The notes beneath the pieces are model-generated. The model made no database searches. It worked only from the letters and a program-made list of their open reading frames with translations, and was not told where the DNA came from. This document shows positions 49,561-61,654 of a DNA stretch of 64,000 nucleotides, in pieces. The translations under genes were made by a program, and so were the position numbers. The stretch spans positions 12,601,527 to 12,665,526 of the forward strand of contig NC_135228.1 in the NCBI RefSeq assembly GCF_052324685.1, read 5' to 3'. This stretch comes from Brachyhypopomus gauderio. Lineage: Eukaryota > Chordata > Actinopteri > Gymnotiformes > Hypopomidae. Position 1 is the stretch's first letter, and every line of letters begins with the position of its first letter.

Positions 49561-51008
49561 GGTCGTGTGGCTTAACAAACTTATCAGGATGAGAAGAACT
49601 TCCAGCATTCCTCGCGGAGTCTGATGTTGAACGGCAGATGTCGCTCTCCGTGAATATTTAGCAACTCCGCTAGCTGCGAATTCAAGGGATCTTATTGTAT
49701 TCTTCGCTCTCCTAATATCTCACCTTTTAGCGAGCATCTCTGTAGAAATGACATTCAAGTCAAATTAGAAATCTCACGATCTCTATTAAAGCCTTTTTGC
49801 TCATTTAATTAGATCTTTTGCATACGCAACCGCATATTTGCACGAGCTCCTTTTATCATTTTGCGTGTTTTCTCTGTTTAAGGCAGTGCGTATATACATG
49901 TCTTGTCTTCTTCGAAACTTTGGAGTAATAATTTTACTTGCCTTTTAGTAGCGATGCAACGAGTGTCAAATCTATGGATCTGATGCAACGCCTCACATTT
50001 TTTTTCTTCCTGAAGCAAAGCAACGAATGTGACCTGAATGCTGGGTATGTATCAGTAATGGAATGATACGCAAAACTCATTCAAAACTGTGTGTTGAAGA
50101 ATCAGGGGCGCTAAGACGCGTTCGCGACGTTAGTCATCGCGCTAAAAACCCGCAAGCCGCTGGAAACGATTATGTCAGTGCGTATCTCCAAGGAGACAGA
50201 ATATTAGGGGGGGTGGACATTATTCTCGAACATCGGACATTTTGTGTTTTCTTTTCTTTTCGACATGGATTTGTGACGGCAGCGATCATGGATTGACGGT
50301 GTTTTTACGGGGTGTTGGAGATTAAAGACACATACACCGGTGCATCGGCGTTCTTTCAATGCCCCAGCAGTGGATGTGTTTGTGCGGGGGGTCTCACTGC
50401 CCATTTTCCTCGGTCCGTACCTGCAAATAGGAGAGGCGGATTGAAACGGGGCAGAAGGAACCCAGCAACAGTTTACACCTGGAGGCGTTATGCTCTTGAC
50501 TTTGTCGATAAAAAAGTGGATTCCGTGATTTTAAAATTGACTGGACAACCAAACTAAACGTGCACTGCAGTATTTCACATTTCTTTCTGCAGTGAGTGAC
50601 AGAGCTATCTGTGCCGAGAAGGGCGCTCACCACTGCATTTTGGGGGAAAGACAGCCTCGCGGCGTCTTGCGTGTACCTGCTACAGCTGTGAGCTTCAGTG
50701 GAAGAGGGAGGAATCCGCTACTATTGCCAGAATTTTAGAATGTGTTTCATAAGTATGCAGTTAAGAGATTTCTAATCCAGCATCGTTACGCTGTTTCCGG
50801 TTTCTAGCTGGTGTTTCCCCATTGCAAAATTATCGGCAAAAGCAGCGGATCCCGATGGCATGGACACTTACGCAAGGACTGCCGCTCTGCCGTGCTACTG
50901 GAGCCTATTTACAGTCTCTGCCTTCATCCGAGCTCCACCGCCATCGCCCCACAGCCCACAGAGCCCTGCCGCAACGCGACCAGCGACCACCGAGCCAAAG
51001 CAGGCGGC
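49561..51008 (+). promoter_or_regulatory. nrg2 upstream region and probable 5' UTR
   Basis: Repeat-free sequence before the nrg2 start codon. The 49770-49860 stretch holds TTTAATTAG and two TTTGCA words (POU/homeodomain-like), as expected of a regulatory element. Several upstream ATGs open short frames (for example 50063-50296), so either the UTR begins downstream of them or upstream ORFs exist. The nrg2 frame itself is open back to an in-frame TAG at 50805-50807, with no ATG in the interval. Confidence 0.4.
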
Positions 51009-51417
51009 ATGAGGCTTGATTCAGTACATTTATCCATGCTGGTAATCGGGGTCTCCTTCGCCTGCTACTCCCCGAGTTTGAATTCCCTGCAGGACCAGGC
51101 TTACAAATCCGCCGTGGTGATCGAGGGCAAGGTGCAATCCGCGCCTCAGAACGTCTCAGCGGAACCGTACAGTGTGGATGTCAAAGTCCTGGACGTGTGG
51201 CCAAGGAACAGCGGGGGTCTGGAACGAGAGCAGCTCGTCACCGTTGGGGAATTTGGCTCGGAGACTCCGTGCGCCAAAGTGATAAAGAACCACAAGTACA
51301 TCTTTTTCATGGACCCCACCGACGAGCCCTTGGTTTTCAAGGCATCGTTTGCTCCCCTTGATGCTAGTGGGAAGAATCTAAAAAAAGATGTTGGGAGGAT
51401 CTTGTGTGAAGACTGCG
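51009..51417 (+). CDS. nrg2: Neuregulin 2, coding exon 1 (partial gene)
   Basis: First coding exon of the ErbB3/ErbB4 ligand precursor neuregulin 2; the Ig-like, EGF-like and transmembrane exons lie beyond the window. The product starts MRLDSVHLSMLVIGVSFACY, an internal-type signal segment, followed by SPSLNSLQDQAYKSAVVIEG. Human NRG2 shares GVS.ACYSPSL, QDQAYK and VVxEGKV, then FAPLD..GKNLKK.VG.ILC.DC at the end. One N-glycosylation sequon (NVS at 48-50). The donor GACTGCG|GTAAGT at 51418 leaves phase 1, as in other neuregulins. ATG 51009 is chosen as the only in-frame ATG before the signal segment. Confidence 0.94.
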
Positions 51418-52802
51418 GTAAGTTTATTCTCGACCTATGCCATGACGGACGCTTGCAAATACATGAAATATATAACTAGTCGCAATTGGTTTCGGTCTCA
51501 TCTCTTCCCATGTGCCGTTATGTGTGGAATGAACAACATCAAAATATTGAGCGTATATAGCAAATGGATATTGGGGCGTCTCTGCAGCAGTACTGAACGG
51601 GAATAAAACGGTTAAAGGTTTTCTTAGTATCAGATATACACACATGCAGAATAGACTACACACTGTGTCCATACACACACGCGGACGTTGCTAATATGTA
51701 TGCTGTATCAGTGTGTCTATCAATGCTTTTTACTTTTAATTCAGAATGCTGCATTTTCTTTGGCACAACTGTCTTTATAATACCCGTGGCGTAGACTTAG
51801 GCCTTTGATCTACTTCAGGTTATATGTGCGTAGGTTTAAAAATTACAATAAAAGCAGCGATAATTGTAACTGAATGATACTTTTAAATAGTCCAGGTTTA
51901 TGCTAAGCACTTGCAATTAACAACATCTTAAAACAATATGAGTAAAGATTTTAAACTCTCCAAGGTAACAGAAAGTGCTGCCCCCCGAGAACTACTACAG
52001 GGACCGGCGCCTTTTAAAACCCACGTCAGAAAAGAACATTATTAGATAATAAACCAGCAGAGCAAAATCTTTTAACAATAGTTATCACGTGCTCTCCGCA
52101 ATAGTGAGCGCGAGCTCTTGAGTGGTGGAATGTAGACTACAGTAGACGCACGCGTCTGTCGTCTTATTCAGAAAATGCCACAGGCTCTACTACTAGATGT
52201 CGTTACTTCCGCTTTGGTGGCAATCATGTGTATCAGGCATACTGTTAACTTTGTAGCTTTTCTGTCGCATTCCTGTTTTAATGTTCAGATCAGCTAACTT
52301 TAAATTTCGCGCTGCCAGAAAAAAAAAACGTGCATTTATCCTCACTGCAGTGATATCATCTGGCCATATGGTCAGATAGGTACACTGCAGATAGGAATTT
52401 GTGGAATATGGTTCTCTAGGACTCCAGGATAGTAGCTACCTGTGGGCATCCGCTGTGCTCCAGGTTTTCGCTGTCCATGGTACTGTATTGCGCGGGTGTT
52501 CCTTCTTATAATGCGTTTCACAAACGCAGACTGACAGAAATATATAATTGTAACGATCCTCAAAAGGTGATGTCCTTTATTTAAATACCGAGTTTTGTAA
52601 AATACCGAGTTATGTTGGTCTATAATATTTTAAACCAAATATTAGCTCGGTTCTTTTTATTTAAGCCCGAGAGTGTAATTCGATTTTCGAGCTATGCGTA
52701 GGCCAACCAACGAGAACATTTAGTATAAACTGCCTGTGGATTTTTATCGAGGCCTGTTCTGTAGATGACTTTGCAGTTTCTATTTGCCGACTCCCGTCAC
52801 AA

Positions 52803-52817
52803 GTTGCCACTGGCAAC
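52803..52817. promoter_or_regulatory. Perfect RFX X-box in nrg2 intron 1
   Basis: GTTGCCACTGGCAAC: perfect inverted GTTGCC/GGCAAC arms with a 3-bp spacer, within the spacing known for RFX sites. About 1.4 kb inside intron 1. Function inferred. Confidence 0.45.
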
Positions 52818-53415
52818 GTGGTAAAATAATCGCCGTATCATAAAACCTTATTTCATCGCGATAGAGTTTGAAAACAAAACAGAATGCACCTTATATTTAC
52901 TCTTCAATACAGAAACCTGTGTGATGCGCCGTTCTTATGTTGGTTTGCGTTCTGTCGCTATGTTATGCTATGTTAATGTGCAATTTACAGACAGTAACAT
53001 TTGGTTTTAATTTTCAGTGACATTTTGTTGACAGTTGTCGTATAAGACAAGGCCCACTATAGGCCTAGCACACGGCTGGAGGCGGGTCTTAGTCGGAGCA
53101 GAAGGGCCACAGAACAAGATTCATGGACTCTTGCAAGAAGGAGAGGAGCTTTTCACTAATCCATCACGCTTCTCCCTATCATGTCAAGCCTGCCTGCTGG
53201 TTCAGATTTTCTGGTTCAGGTTGCTTTTCCTAATTATTTTCAGTTCCTACTGTCTACCGAAGGCTGGAACATGCAGGCAGTCTCCAGTGCTTTGTCTCCT
53301 CAAAGAACCCCATAGAGAAGGACTCCACCTATCTCCACCCATGGGGTCTGAGTGAGGAGTGGGAGGGGGTGGTGGTCCCTTTGTCCCATTTAAATTTGAC
53401 AGTTCTGTCTAACCA

Positions 53416-53419
<4 letters not shown>

Positions 53420-53470
<51 letters not shown>
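53420..53470. repeat. (CT)n microsatellite
   Basis: About 25 CT units. Confidence 0.95.
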
Positions 53471-53476
<6 letters not shown>

Positions 53477-54264
53477 TACTGCTTGTCCAACTGCTCTCAT
53501 TATGTCAGTATGCATGTGTGTCAGAATATATTTTGTTAAAGTGTGATATTGATCTCTCCCTACTATAATCAAATGGTGCTACAAAATGTAATAGCTGTGA
53601 ATGATGCATTTGGAATCTTTCTGTCGTGTTTCCGGACCCTCACCCTTCTTCCCGAGGACCTCCGCTGTATAGAGGTGGCACTCTGGATTTGGCTCATGGC
53701 AGAATGTCACTGATCAGCAAGACATCTCTGCCATAACTGCAGAACACAGAGACAAGAATAACCACTGTTGACTGACATTCATTCAGAATAACCCCTGTTG
53801 ACTCACATTCACTTAGGGTATGACTTGTTTTCCCTGCCTAAAGTCTGTGGTTGAGTTAGTTGGTGTAATTTATTTTTACCTTGTAAAGATGTAAAATCAG
53901 AAAATGCTATAGGACACTGGGCCTTGCATGCATCTTTTAACAGCTTTACATAAGGGAGTAGGCTGTGTGTGGAACTAATTACTGTTACAGCCCATGAAAT
54001 GGTGGTGATAGGTGCCTGGGAGACATTGATAATGTATCCCACTTATCTGCCTGGGAAACGCTGCTGGAGGAACACAACTGCATTGAAGAAAGACTCTAGG
54101 GAAAGTCAATATTGCATTCATGTGATTTGGACTATGCAAGGCGTTGATGTCTGCATTCTGGGTGACAAAGTTCTGTAATAGAGCACTCCCCCTTTCTCAT
54201 TAGGGGAGAAAACACACTTGTGGTTGCCACGTCAAACTTTACGTATATATATATATATATATAT

Positions 54265-54321
54265 GTACACTGGAAACTTATTTGTATATAAATAAGTGTA
54301 TGTATTTTATATATATATATT

Positions 54322-54397
<76 letters not shown>

Positions 54398-54520
54398 CAA
54401 AAACTTTTTATAATCTTTTTTAAATAATATAGTTTTTAAATATTTTATATATATATATATATATAATACATACACTTATTTATATACAAATAAGATTCCA
54501 GTTTACAAACCACAGTGTAC
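54265..54520. repeat. Long palindromic element with (TA)n core
   Basis: The left arm (54265-54320: GTACACTGGAA, then ACTTATTTGTATATAAATAA and GTGTATGTATT) is repeated in inverted form at 54445-54520, ending CAGTGTAC. The arms match for about 45 bp with few differences. The core is (TA)n (54321-54395) plus a short AT-rich bridge. It resembles a foldback or MITE-type element, or a palindrome grown around the repeat. Confidence 0.75.
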
Positions 54521-54527
54521 TGTAGGA

Positions 54528-54697
54528 AAGATCAATCAATAAATTTTGGAGTGAAGTACATACAATTCCCAGAGAAACAGGACATTTTGGAATGGTGTCC
54601 TTCATCAGCTGTGCAAGCAAAGTGCTTCATGAAGGACATCAGACCAAAACTCAGGAAACTTTGTGTACTTTACTGCATTACTGCAATATATATATAT

Positions 54698-54764
<67 letters not shown>

Positions 54765-54890
54765 GAGCAAGATATTAAAAAGAAAGTTCCCAGAAGCGCT
54801 TTGCTTGCAGAGCTGATGAAGGACCATGGTGTGAAACGTCCTCTTTCTCTGGAAACTTTGTGTACTTTGCTACAATTGTGAGTATCTGTA
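54528..54890. mobile_element. Inverted-repeat element, probably a MITE-like or duplicated fragment
   Basis: About 54528-54637 and 54783-54890 are imperfect inverted copies of about 100 bp. On plus, the right arm reads CGCTTTGCTTGCAGAGCTGA, TGAAGGACCATGG, CTCTGGAAACTTTGTGTAC; the complement of the left arm reads CACTTTGCTTGCACAGCTGA, TGAAGGACACCAT and TCTCTGGGAATTGTATGTAC. A (TA)n-(GA)n tract (54690-54758) separates them. A third partial copy seems to lie at about 48800-48865. No coding capacity, family not identified. Confidence 0.55.
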
Positions 54891-54928
54891 CATTCCTTAT
54901 TATAGCACACTGCACTTTCTCACCTGGA

Positions 54929-54998
54929 ATCAATCAATCAATCAATCAGTCAGTCAGTTAGTCAGTTAGTCAGTATGTCTGTCTGTCTGTCAGTCAGC
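54929..54998. repeat. ATCA/GTCA/GTCT tetranucleotide repeat
   Basis: (ATCA)n passes into GTCAGTTA-type and then (GTCT)n units. Confidence 0.9.
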
Positions 54999-55581
54999 AA
55001 AGCCTCTGTGAGCTCCATCCTATATGTTCTGCATTTGCATGACTCGTGGAAAAGAGAATCTCTCCCACACATTTTCCCATTAGACAAACCGGCCTATAGT
55101 CAGTGCTTCCTCAGCTGGCCACCGGCGACTCCTGAAATACAGCCATACAACTTTTATGCAACTATAACACCCCTAATTAAAGATTATGGTTGATTAAGTA
55201 CAATAAGGTTTTTCTTGGTGACATTCCATTGCCTTTTCACTACAGATAAAAGCTTTTCAGTTTGGGGGGAGTGCAATCTTGCCACGTAATTTAAGGCCAG
55301 TGGAAGCAAAGATTCGAAACAGCGGCACTGGCACATAGAGACAGAATGGAGACGGAGGCTGGCAGTGGAATACTCAAGGTTTTATATTGATCCTGCACAC
55401 GCATGATGGCGAGTGTTTGTGAGAGTGTTGACGCAGACCCCTGGAGATGCTTTCATACACTGCGTTCCGCCTCTGCAGAACCGTCTGTGTACTGTTCCAT
55501 ATGGCAGCAGGCGGACATAAGGTGCATGTCAGGACAGGGTGGATGTCTCTCACACAGGGTGGATCCCTGAATTACTGTATG

Positions 55582-56455
55582 CCAGGGGTGTCAAACTCAT
55601 TTTCACTGCGGGCCACATCAGCATAATCATTGCCCACAGAGGGCCTTATGTAACTTATAAATGTACCTACTCCTTAATGTTAAATACCTCTGAATTTATT
55701 ACTTATTCAAGTTACAAATATTACATATGAATTTGCATAGATGTAAAAAAAAGTTTGCTTCTTTTTCTGTTATTATAACATAAATCATTTTAGTTTGTTA
55801 AGTTATGAAACCCACATTACTCCATCAATCAACGATCAAACTATCCAAGTGAGTAAAGAAAAATAACATCAAAGACACCACATTTACTTTGTTAAAAACT
55901 TGAAATATCAAGTAACTGAAAATAGCAATTGTGCTTCAAAAACGCTCCCTCTGAAAGACTTTGAAGCGCGGGCGATTTCTTCAGCCACAACAAAGCCGCA
56001 TTGTTTGTGGTTGTGGCTTTCGCGAACACAATCTGTTGCGATCGCATTTTGCCTTTTTATTCTTTGGCAACTTATTGTTTTTCTTGATGCCTAATTTTGG
56101 CATACTTAGCTCCGTGTGTGGGCTAAAAATGCCGACGTAGATTGTACTCTTTGACAATCATCACAGCTTTATAACACAAAAGACAGCGGTTTTTCTCCTT
56201 GAAGCACAAACATGTATTCGCTTTCCCATCTTTCTTAAAACACCCTTCTATATGCATCGATTTTTCTCTTTCTGGACATTTTGGGATCATTCTTTGTATT
56301 TCACAATACATCGATTTGGAAACACTGCAGTGTCGAGATGCCGTCACTTCGCCGGTAACGTAATTGTGGGAAATGTAGTTTTTGGTCACTGCACGTATTT
56401 TACTTATTTTTTTTGGACAATTAGGCTTTTTAAGTTATTGAGTTTGACACCCTGC
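55582..56455 (-). mobile_element. hAT-type transposon remnant with BED finger
   Basis: The left end CCAGGGGTGTCAAACTCATT mirrors the complement of the right end GCAGGGTGTCAAACTCA. CAGGGGTGTCAAACTC-type ends are typical of hAT elements. Flanking 8-bp direct repeats ACTGTATG (55574-55581) and AGTGTATG (56456-56463) differ at one base and fit hAT target-site duplication. The 874-bp body is far shorter than an autonomous copy and keeps only a transposase start on the minus strand, so it is an internally deleted copy. Confidence 0.8.
56123..56389 (-). pseudogene. hAT transposase N-terminal fragment (BED zinc finger)
   Basis: Minus-strand frame of 88 residues with TCLCFKEKNRCLLCYKAVMI then VKEYNLRRHF. 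The C..C spacing followed by KEYNLRRH is characteristic of the BED finger in hAT transposases of the GTF2IRD2/ZBED5-like group. A stop follows directly after RRHF, where relatives continue with the second His; the catalytic domain is absent. The open frame upstream of the finger includes MIPKCPEREKS. Confidence 0.7.
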
Positions 56456-57019
56456 AGTGTATGTCAGTGTCTGCTGAAGCGACACAATGTCGTAGGCGTC
56501 TCAGTATGTTCTAGTTTGTAGAATGCCAATACAGCAATAATATAATATTTTGCCCATTTTATGAGATCAGTCTTGGATGATTCGCAAGTCAACTGTGTGA
56601 TTGGAGCACTGGGGGTATTGACAGGATCTGTGTACGTGAAGGTATTTTAGAATTATTTTCAGAATATAATTTGGGCTAATTGTAGCATACTATATAAGAC
56701 CAATGCCTTATATCGTGATAATGCGGTTTGGCCCTTTAAGACCAAAGGTAATATTGAAGTGATTTAATGTAACATCTATGTTATGTGTATATATTTTTTT
56801 ATTTGGTAGAGAGAACATTTTTGAGTGGAGCCTGTTGCTTATTTGGGCTCTTTTGGACGTTGAACAGACAGCAAGGTATTCCTGCCAGTCTTTGAGCAGG
56901 GCGGCCATTTTGCTCTGCGTGAAGATGCCCCGCCCACCCCCTTGCTGTCAACATATTACCCGCTCAGCTTTCTCCTTCACAGGCCTGTGCACCTGGGCCT
57001 GTGGACTTGGGCCACACTT

Positions 57020-57024
57020 TCTCC

Positions 57025-57091
<67 letters not shown>
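57020..57091. repeat. (CT)n microsatellite
   Basis: About 32 CT units in a CT-rich flank. Confidence 0.95.
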
Positions 57092-57093
<2 letters not shown>

Positions 57094-57660
57094 TTCTCTC
57101 TCATCCTCGTGCTCACCCTCTAACCCAGTCATCAGGTCTCCTGCTGTCTTCACAACCTGCAAGTGTATCATGCCAATAAACCGTGCAGCAGGCCTGAGCA
57201 GAAGCTTAGTTCTTGTGGCCAGACTTAATCAAATCTCTGCCATGTCTAGCTCGCTTTGTGACCTGCTGAATAACCTTCAAAAACCATTAGGAACAACAAT
57301 ATATTATAATGGGCTTCCTGTTATGTAGCCGTTACCGTTTTTACTTCATCATAATTGAGTCAGTGAGATGTCAAGTCGCATCATTTTTAAATAGGCAAGT
57401 ATCAGACATGCTACCACGGTTGCTCTAGGTGTTATCAGAATGTTCTATGCTATGAGCAAGTGTTAATATTTGCAGCTTGTGAAAGTGCATTATGAATAAT
57501 TGTAGTTTAACAACATATAATCACCATAAAATGATCTGGGGATACGTCCGAATAATGTAATTTTGGGACTCTTTGTGTGTCTAGCCAGAGCTACATGGTT
57601 GTTTTCATTTAACCAAATCTACATGTGTGAATGTACGTAGTGCCTAGTCTAAAAGCCATG

Positions 57661-57662
57661 GA

Positions 57663-57710
<48 letters not shown>

Positions 57711-57712
57711 AA
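57661..57712. repeat. (GAAA)n tetranucleotide microsatellite
   Basis: About 13 uninterrupted GAAA units. Confidence 0.96.
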
Positions 57713-58189
57713 TATCTATCTATGGCTGATTTTCACTGTTCGCAAAAGGCTTTCTCTACCACAACACTGGCTGAAGGGAAGGTAAATGGCAATTTAAGGA
57801 GATGTCGAAATGTCTGTTTGATTGTTATGTGTCTGATTAAAAGTGGGTTATTGCAATAACTGCCTTTCACCATTACCTTCCCAGGTCTAGTAGCGTTAGC
57901 GGTGCATTAGTCTCATAATGTGCAATGTCCTCTGTCACTAGGTCTAAGTAGGCAGCAGGTCTCCTGAGGACGGGTTGTGCGACCCTGTAACATTTGCTTT
58001 CTTACCCACTGAGCTGATTGTTTTCGCCTCTAAACACCATGTCACGTTTGAATTGCGGGCATTGATCTTCCAGTCAGCGGTACTCCGTGTGCTCTGGCTG
58101 AGGGCACTTTTAAAGGCTCACACTTGGAAGGCCTCAGTGCTCTGCAGAGACAGACTTACTCACAATTAGCTATCTTCCATTGCTCTCAT

Positions 58190-58190
58190 A

Positions 58191-58249
<59 letters not shown>
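58190..58249. repeat. (CA)n microsatellite
   Basis: About 29 CA units. Confidence 0.95.
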
Positions 58250-58253
<4 letters not shown>

Positions 58254-58849
58254 TATAGAAGTAATGGAAATAGTTATTAATTGCATCGTTTTTATTTCCA
58301 AATGCTGCTGAAGTAATTTCAGATGCTAATAAAATTGTTTTCATTTCAGCATGAGTATGCAGTCACAGCAGAGTGACTAACACTCCAAATCTAGAAATCA
58401 CGATGATTGCCACAGCAGTCAAGCACATTTCTCACCTCTATAACTAACACACACAATGAAGAGACATTTTCGAGCAGCTTCTAACTCTGCTGCTGAATAA
58501 TCAGTCTGTAGGCTTCCCTGAAATAAAAACCCTTCCAACCCAAGCACTCCACAGACTGGCATTCCTCACTCCAGGAACTACATATTTTAGGTTTTATGTA
58601 GTGACTGAACAATTCACTATAATTTCTGAACAGTATGCCATAAGATTAATAACTAAACAATAAGCCTGGGGCAAAAGAGGTTAACCATCTTCACTTCCTG
58701 ACTCACACTAGCCTAAAGGACCCAGAAGAGGTTCTTGTGTAGGGGCTCCAAGCCTGTGGCTGTTGGCAAAGAGAGTGATGATCTTCACTCTGAGGAGTGG
58801 GCATTATCTCTCTGGTTAGCAGTGGTATTTAAATCCGATTGGATCCATG

Positions 58850-59210
58850 TAGTGAAGTGGGGGGAGAAGAAGCCGATCTTGCCTGTATTATCATTATCGT
58901 GATGGCCTCTTTTTGGTAACTGGAATGAGGATTGGTATTATGAAAGGGTACGATTGAATTAGGCCAACGATTTCAAAATTAAAGGCGGTCAGTAATATAT
59001 GGCCCTCTCTGTTCTTTTGTAATGGTTCACTGCTGTCAATCAGGGCCATTAATCACTCGAATCAAAGTTAAATGTAGGCCTGCCTGGGTAATAATCATTG
59101 AAATGCTTTCTCCCACTGTGGGCTTCAGATCTGTCCGCTGGTTTAAGCAAAGATCAGGCAAAGATTCAGCCGTTTCAGAGTCTCTATGGGAAAATGCCCT
59201 TGGTGAATTA
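58850..59210. promoter_or_regulatory. Candidate non-coding regulatory element
   Basis: Repeat-free AT/GC-balanced stretch with several homeodomain-type words (GCCATTAATCA, GAATTAGGCC, TAATAATCATTG). It lies in the nrg2 intron, where enhancers are common. Without cross-species alignment this is only a candidate. Confidence 0.25.
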
Positions 59211-61618
59211 CAATAGCACAAAGCTCTTGTCTGTCAGTCGTGTAATAAATGTGATGCGTGTGTGGGGGTGCCTGCTGGGAGTGAGAGAGGCACGGGGCGC
59301 TCTAAGGGCTTAGAGACTGCACCAAGGCCAGCCTGCACAACGCTTCCTCGCCCACAAGCTACACGTTCTCACCAGTGACTGGGGGGTTAGTGGAGGGGCT
59401 TTTTGGTGTGCGCACACTGTCTGCATGATACACTCGTTACCTTTTATTAAATCAGCGACGAGTTCTTCACGTTCTTTGTGTTCTTGTTTATAGCATGCAG
59501 TTATGACACAACACTTATATCTGTACATTTGTAGGCTTGGCTATAAGCTTTGCGTCTGCGATCTCGTCTTAGGAATCTGTAATTAAATACATTAGATTTC
59601 AACATCAGTAATTCAGGCCAAAAGTAACACAAGCAGCCTTTCCTATTTTAATGCAAAGAAATACTATAAGTGCTCTATAAAGAAAGCTCTCATTGTTGAT
59701 TGCAGAGTAAAGTTAGTGTCTGATACTTGAAGACTTGATCTGGTTGTCCAGATTTAGAAGACTTGATCTGGAGTGGTTGTGCAGATTCCTGTCGCTTTTG
59801 CTAAGTGACAGTATTTTAATCATGATTCCTTTCTGTCTTTCAGTGGTTCTCCACTCTATTCACTGTGTGTGTAGTTTCTCCTTCTGTCTATACTGAGCAG
59901 CAGGTGAGTGTATCACAGTGACCACACAGAGGCAGTATGTGAACAGGATTTTGACTGGGCCCAAAAACATTCCAAAAAAAGAGCCTGCATGAGCCCTGGT
60001 GGAATACGGCGACAACGCCGCTCTCTCCAGCCCTGCCGTTTAAACCCGTTCAGACCGCACACTGCAAAAGTGCAGTTTGTGTGTTTCGGCTGTTCTAATC
60101 CGCAGTGAGAGCATGTTTGAAAGTAGGGCTACGGAGCACGCTGCCACGCAAACACACATTTTGGCATTTCTTTTCCAAGGGCATTTTTGTTATGAGGACA
60201 TCGACAGCCTCGAAATCAGGGACACGGGGAGGCTGAGTGAGTGACGGCCATTAGAGCTGCATCTGAAAATGGCAATTGTCTGCTCTGAGCCTCCTTCCCC
60301 AAATCTAGTCCTTTGGCACACTACTGAGGTAGTAGTAATCAAGCACCGTTAGCCCAAATATCTATAAATATAAAGTCTCATATAAAACTGTGATAGCATG
60401 AATCAGGAAATCTGGCAAATATTAGCTTTAACTCAGCTTACATCCCTTTTCTCTTAGAATACGCTGCCCGTTGCAGGAAACTGGCAGGCCGCGTACGAAT
60501 TTGGCCGGGAGGCTGAGGGGGTGGTGTTGAGAGCACAATTTCATGTTCATCTTTCCTGTTTGCTCTAGATAGCCATGTTTTCTGTTCCCCCCTCTAGCTG
60601 ACTGTACAAACTATAGGCACAACAAGTGGCTGAAGAATTCCAAATCTCCTCTGCAAAATCGCTATATTAATCACTCCAGGCCAAACCACACCTCCTGTAT
60701 ACTGTTGCTGCCGAGGAGCTGAGGGAAGATTCCTCCCTGTGGCTTTTGTGACCCTCACGTCCCATATTATCAGTTTCGCAATGCACTATTGTTATTTCCT
60801 GCTACGCTGTACTAGCTTGTTCCATACTCTTGCTGAGAAACTGATACTCCGGCTCATACTGGATTGATTACTTCTTGGAATGGTGGTTGTTCGTGGCTTC
60901 GATGTCCTTGAGTCATCTTTGCAGTGGTTTCTCAGATCACAATGCGGTCTTGGGGGTTCTCCGGTCCATCTCCTGCACTACTCCTTTAGCTGGAAGTGCA
61001 GAATCATCTCAGGCCAGTAATGACTGCAGTGACCACGTGCCCTGGTGCCCGAGCAGGCCCTTGCTCTGCCCAGCCAGCTGGAGGTGTGGAAGGATGCCGT
61101 GTTGCACGTGGCCGGCCCATTTGACCAAAGAGCTAGAGACTCTTAATAATGACGGAGGGTGTCGCAGCCCGGACGTCTCGTCCGCTACAACGGCCGGCCT
61201 TTCCCATTAGACAGCGCTTCTGCAACCTGGGAAACAGGCTCTGAGTCGTGAAAGAAAGAACTAGAAAGTGAGGGTGTGGGAGTAGCGTAGTGGCTGAGTG
61301 AATAGATTTACTCTTGCGCTGTTTGCCTGGAAGCTCCTTATCAACTATTCATCAGGGAGGGTCTGCACCCAGCTACTGCAGCACGGCCCCGGCTGGCAGG
61401 CTGCCGTGGCCCCCGTGCCGGAGGTGGCCAGTGAGTGGCTGAAGGACGACCTGGGAGGTGACCGCTCGCTGCACCCGCCCTGCAGCCTCCACCACCCCCC
61501 TCCACCCCCCTCTCCATCCCCCGGTCTCAACCAGCATCGCTGCCACCTGCAGCTTCACACACTACTGCAGGGCATTTCACCCCTTGACCCTGAACCCAGT
61601 GCTCTACTCTCTTTTATT

Positions 61619-61623
<5 letters not shown>

Positions 61624-61651
<28 letters not shown>
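61624..61651. repeat. (CT)n microsatellite
   Basis: About 14 CT units. Confidence 0.92.

Positions 61652-61654
<3 letters not shown>

Noticed and set aside
54278..54475. 65-codon Tyr/Ile frame
   Set aside because: Translation of (TA)n inside a palindromic element.
61282..61345. tRNA/SINE-like A box (TAGCGTAGTGG)
   Set aside because: No B box at the expected distance and no SINE tail.
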